DNA of 7,016 nt from Bacillota bacterium (GTDB taxonomy: Bacteria > Bacillota > Clostridia > Oscillospirales > Oscillospiraceae), in contig JAKOSQ010000227.1 in assembly GCA_029777215.1 (NCBI GenBank), positions 1 to 7,016 on the forward strand, in the 5' to 3' direction. The notes under the pieces were generated by a model, which worked only from the letters and a program-made list of their open reading frames with translations, had not been told where the DNA came from and searched no databases. The first letter of the stretch is position 1, and every line of letters starts with the position of its first letter. The translations under genes were made by a program, and so were the position numbers. Positions 6,595 through 7,016 of this stretch are shown here, piece by piece.

Positions 6595-6605
6595 GGAGAG
6601 GGGGG
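6595..6605 (+). promoter_or_regulatory. G-rich ribosome binding site for the sigma factor gene
   Basis: GGAGAGGGGGG ends 6 bases before the ATG at 6612. It contains a run of six G (6600-6605), like the site before flhB. An ATG at 6584 is in another frame and reaches a stop after 14 codons, so it is not the start. Confidence 0.65.
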
Positions 6606-6611
6606 AAGACC

Positions 6612-7016
6612 ATGGCTTCACCCAGTAAAAAGCATACGGAAGAAGACAAGGTTATCAACCCCGAGGAAGTGATGCGCCGCTACAAAACCACCGGAGACGT
6701 CGAGCTGCGCAACCAGCTCGTCATGCACTATCTCCAGTTCGTGAACGTCGCGATCTACAGTATGCGCTCAATCCTACTGTCCAACATCCCCTTTGAGGAT
6801 TTCTTCAACCAGGGCGTCCTCGCCCTCATCGAATGCATCGACCGCTACGACCCGGACCGCGGTGCGAGCTTCGACACCTACAGTTATCTCGGCATCCGCG
6901 GCGCAATTTTGAAATATTTGCGCAAGCAGAACTGGCTGTCGAACCGCGTTTGGGAGGCCAGAAAGCGCATCACGCAGGGCCGGGCCGAGCTTGAGCAAAA
7001 GCTCATGCGCGAGCCG
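6612..7016 (+). CDS. Sigma-28-like RNA polymerase sigma factor (FliA/SigD family), N-terminal part
   Basis: The frame is open from ATG 6612 to the window end, giving 135 residues without a stop; the 3' end lies outside. Sigma-70 region 2 is clear: LRNQLVMHYLQFVNVAIYSM (32-51; region 2.1), IPFEDFFNQGVLALIECIDR (59-78; core-binding region 2.2), then YDPDRGASFDTYSYLGIRGA (79-98; regions 2.3-2.4). The order resembles FliA/SigD/WhiG, where RIRGAILDELR then D-W is typical. Here the helix reads GIRGAILKYLRKQNW and the usual PRSVR motif is replaced by SNRVW. FliA-type factors direct transcription of late flagellar and chemotaxis genes, and placement after flhA supports that role. Regions 3 and 4 are not visible, so the exact subfamily is less certain and I leave the symbol empty. 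The gap to flhA is 37 bases. Confidence 0.85.
   Translation, partial: MASPSKKHTEEDKVINPEEVMRRYKTTGDVELRNQLVMHYLQFVNVAIYSMRSILLSNIPFEDFFNQGVLALIECIDRYDPDRGASFDTYSYLGIRGAILKYLRKQNWLSNRVWEARKRITQGRAELEQKLMREP

Noticed and set aside
4499..6658. A 719-codon open frame on the - strand covering all of flhA
   Set aside because: It mirrors the strong G/C third-position bias of flhA. The predicted protein is a D/E/R/H/V-rich string with no domain, and the + strand protein is an unmistakable full-length FlhA.

Overview
The window is a stretch of one long flagellar operon, with every gene on the + strand and almost no space between genes. In order it holds: the 3' end of a FliN/FliY-type rotor (C-ring) gene, cheY, fliO, fliP, fliQ, fliR, flhB, flhA and the 5' part of a sigma-28-like (FliA/SigD) sigma factor gene. 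The first and last genes run off the window edges. I see no mobile element, tRNA, rRNA or CRISPR array, and no convincing intrinsic terminator or internal promoter. No gene-free stretch exceeds about 65 bases.

The order FliN/FliY, CheY, FliO, FliP, FliQ, FliR, FlhB, FlhA, then a motility sigma factor is the arrangement of the Firmicutes fla/che operon. In that group a FliY-like protein and a stand-alone CheY sit just ahead of the export genes. The DNA is visibly GC-rich, with C and G favoured at third codon positions. My best inference is a motile, high-GC member of Clostridia, possibly of the Oscillospiraceae. The sequence alone does not prove the family. Shine-Dalgarno sites are strong and G-rich, which fits Firmicutes.

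Region by region: 1-729 encodes a long Pro/Gln/Ala then Pro/Gln/Tyr linker followed by a C-terminal FliN (SpoA) domain. 751-1113 is CheY with all the receiver residues. 1177-4521 encodes FliO, FliP, FliQ, FliR and FlhB, which are the export-gate assembly factor, the P/Q/R gate proteins and the substrate-specificity switch. 4523-6574 is FlhA, the large export-gate protein. 6612-7016 begins the sigma factor.

Together the genes supply the rotor/switch end that reads chemotaxis signals (FliN/FliY and CheY), the whole membrane export gate of the flagellar type III secretion apparatus, and the start of the regulator expected to switch on late flagellar genes. Starts and stops overlap or abut at fliO-fliP, fliQ-fliR and flhB-flhA, which points to translational coupling.

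This is largely a conventional region. The points worth a second look are the tandem-repeat, tyrosine-rich linker of the FliN/FliY protein, the absence of flhF and flhG between flhA and the sigma gene, a divergent region 2.4 in that sigma factor, and recurrent G5-G6 runs serving as ribosome binding sites. I found no evidence of an undescribed system.
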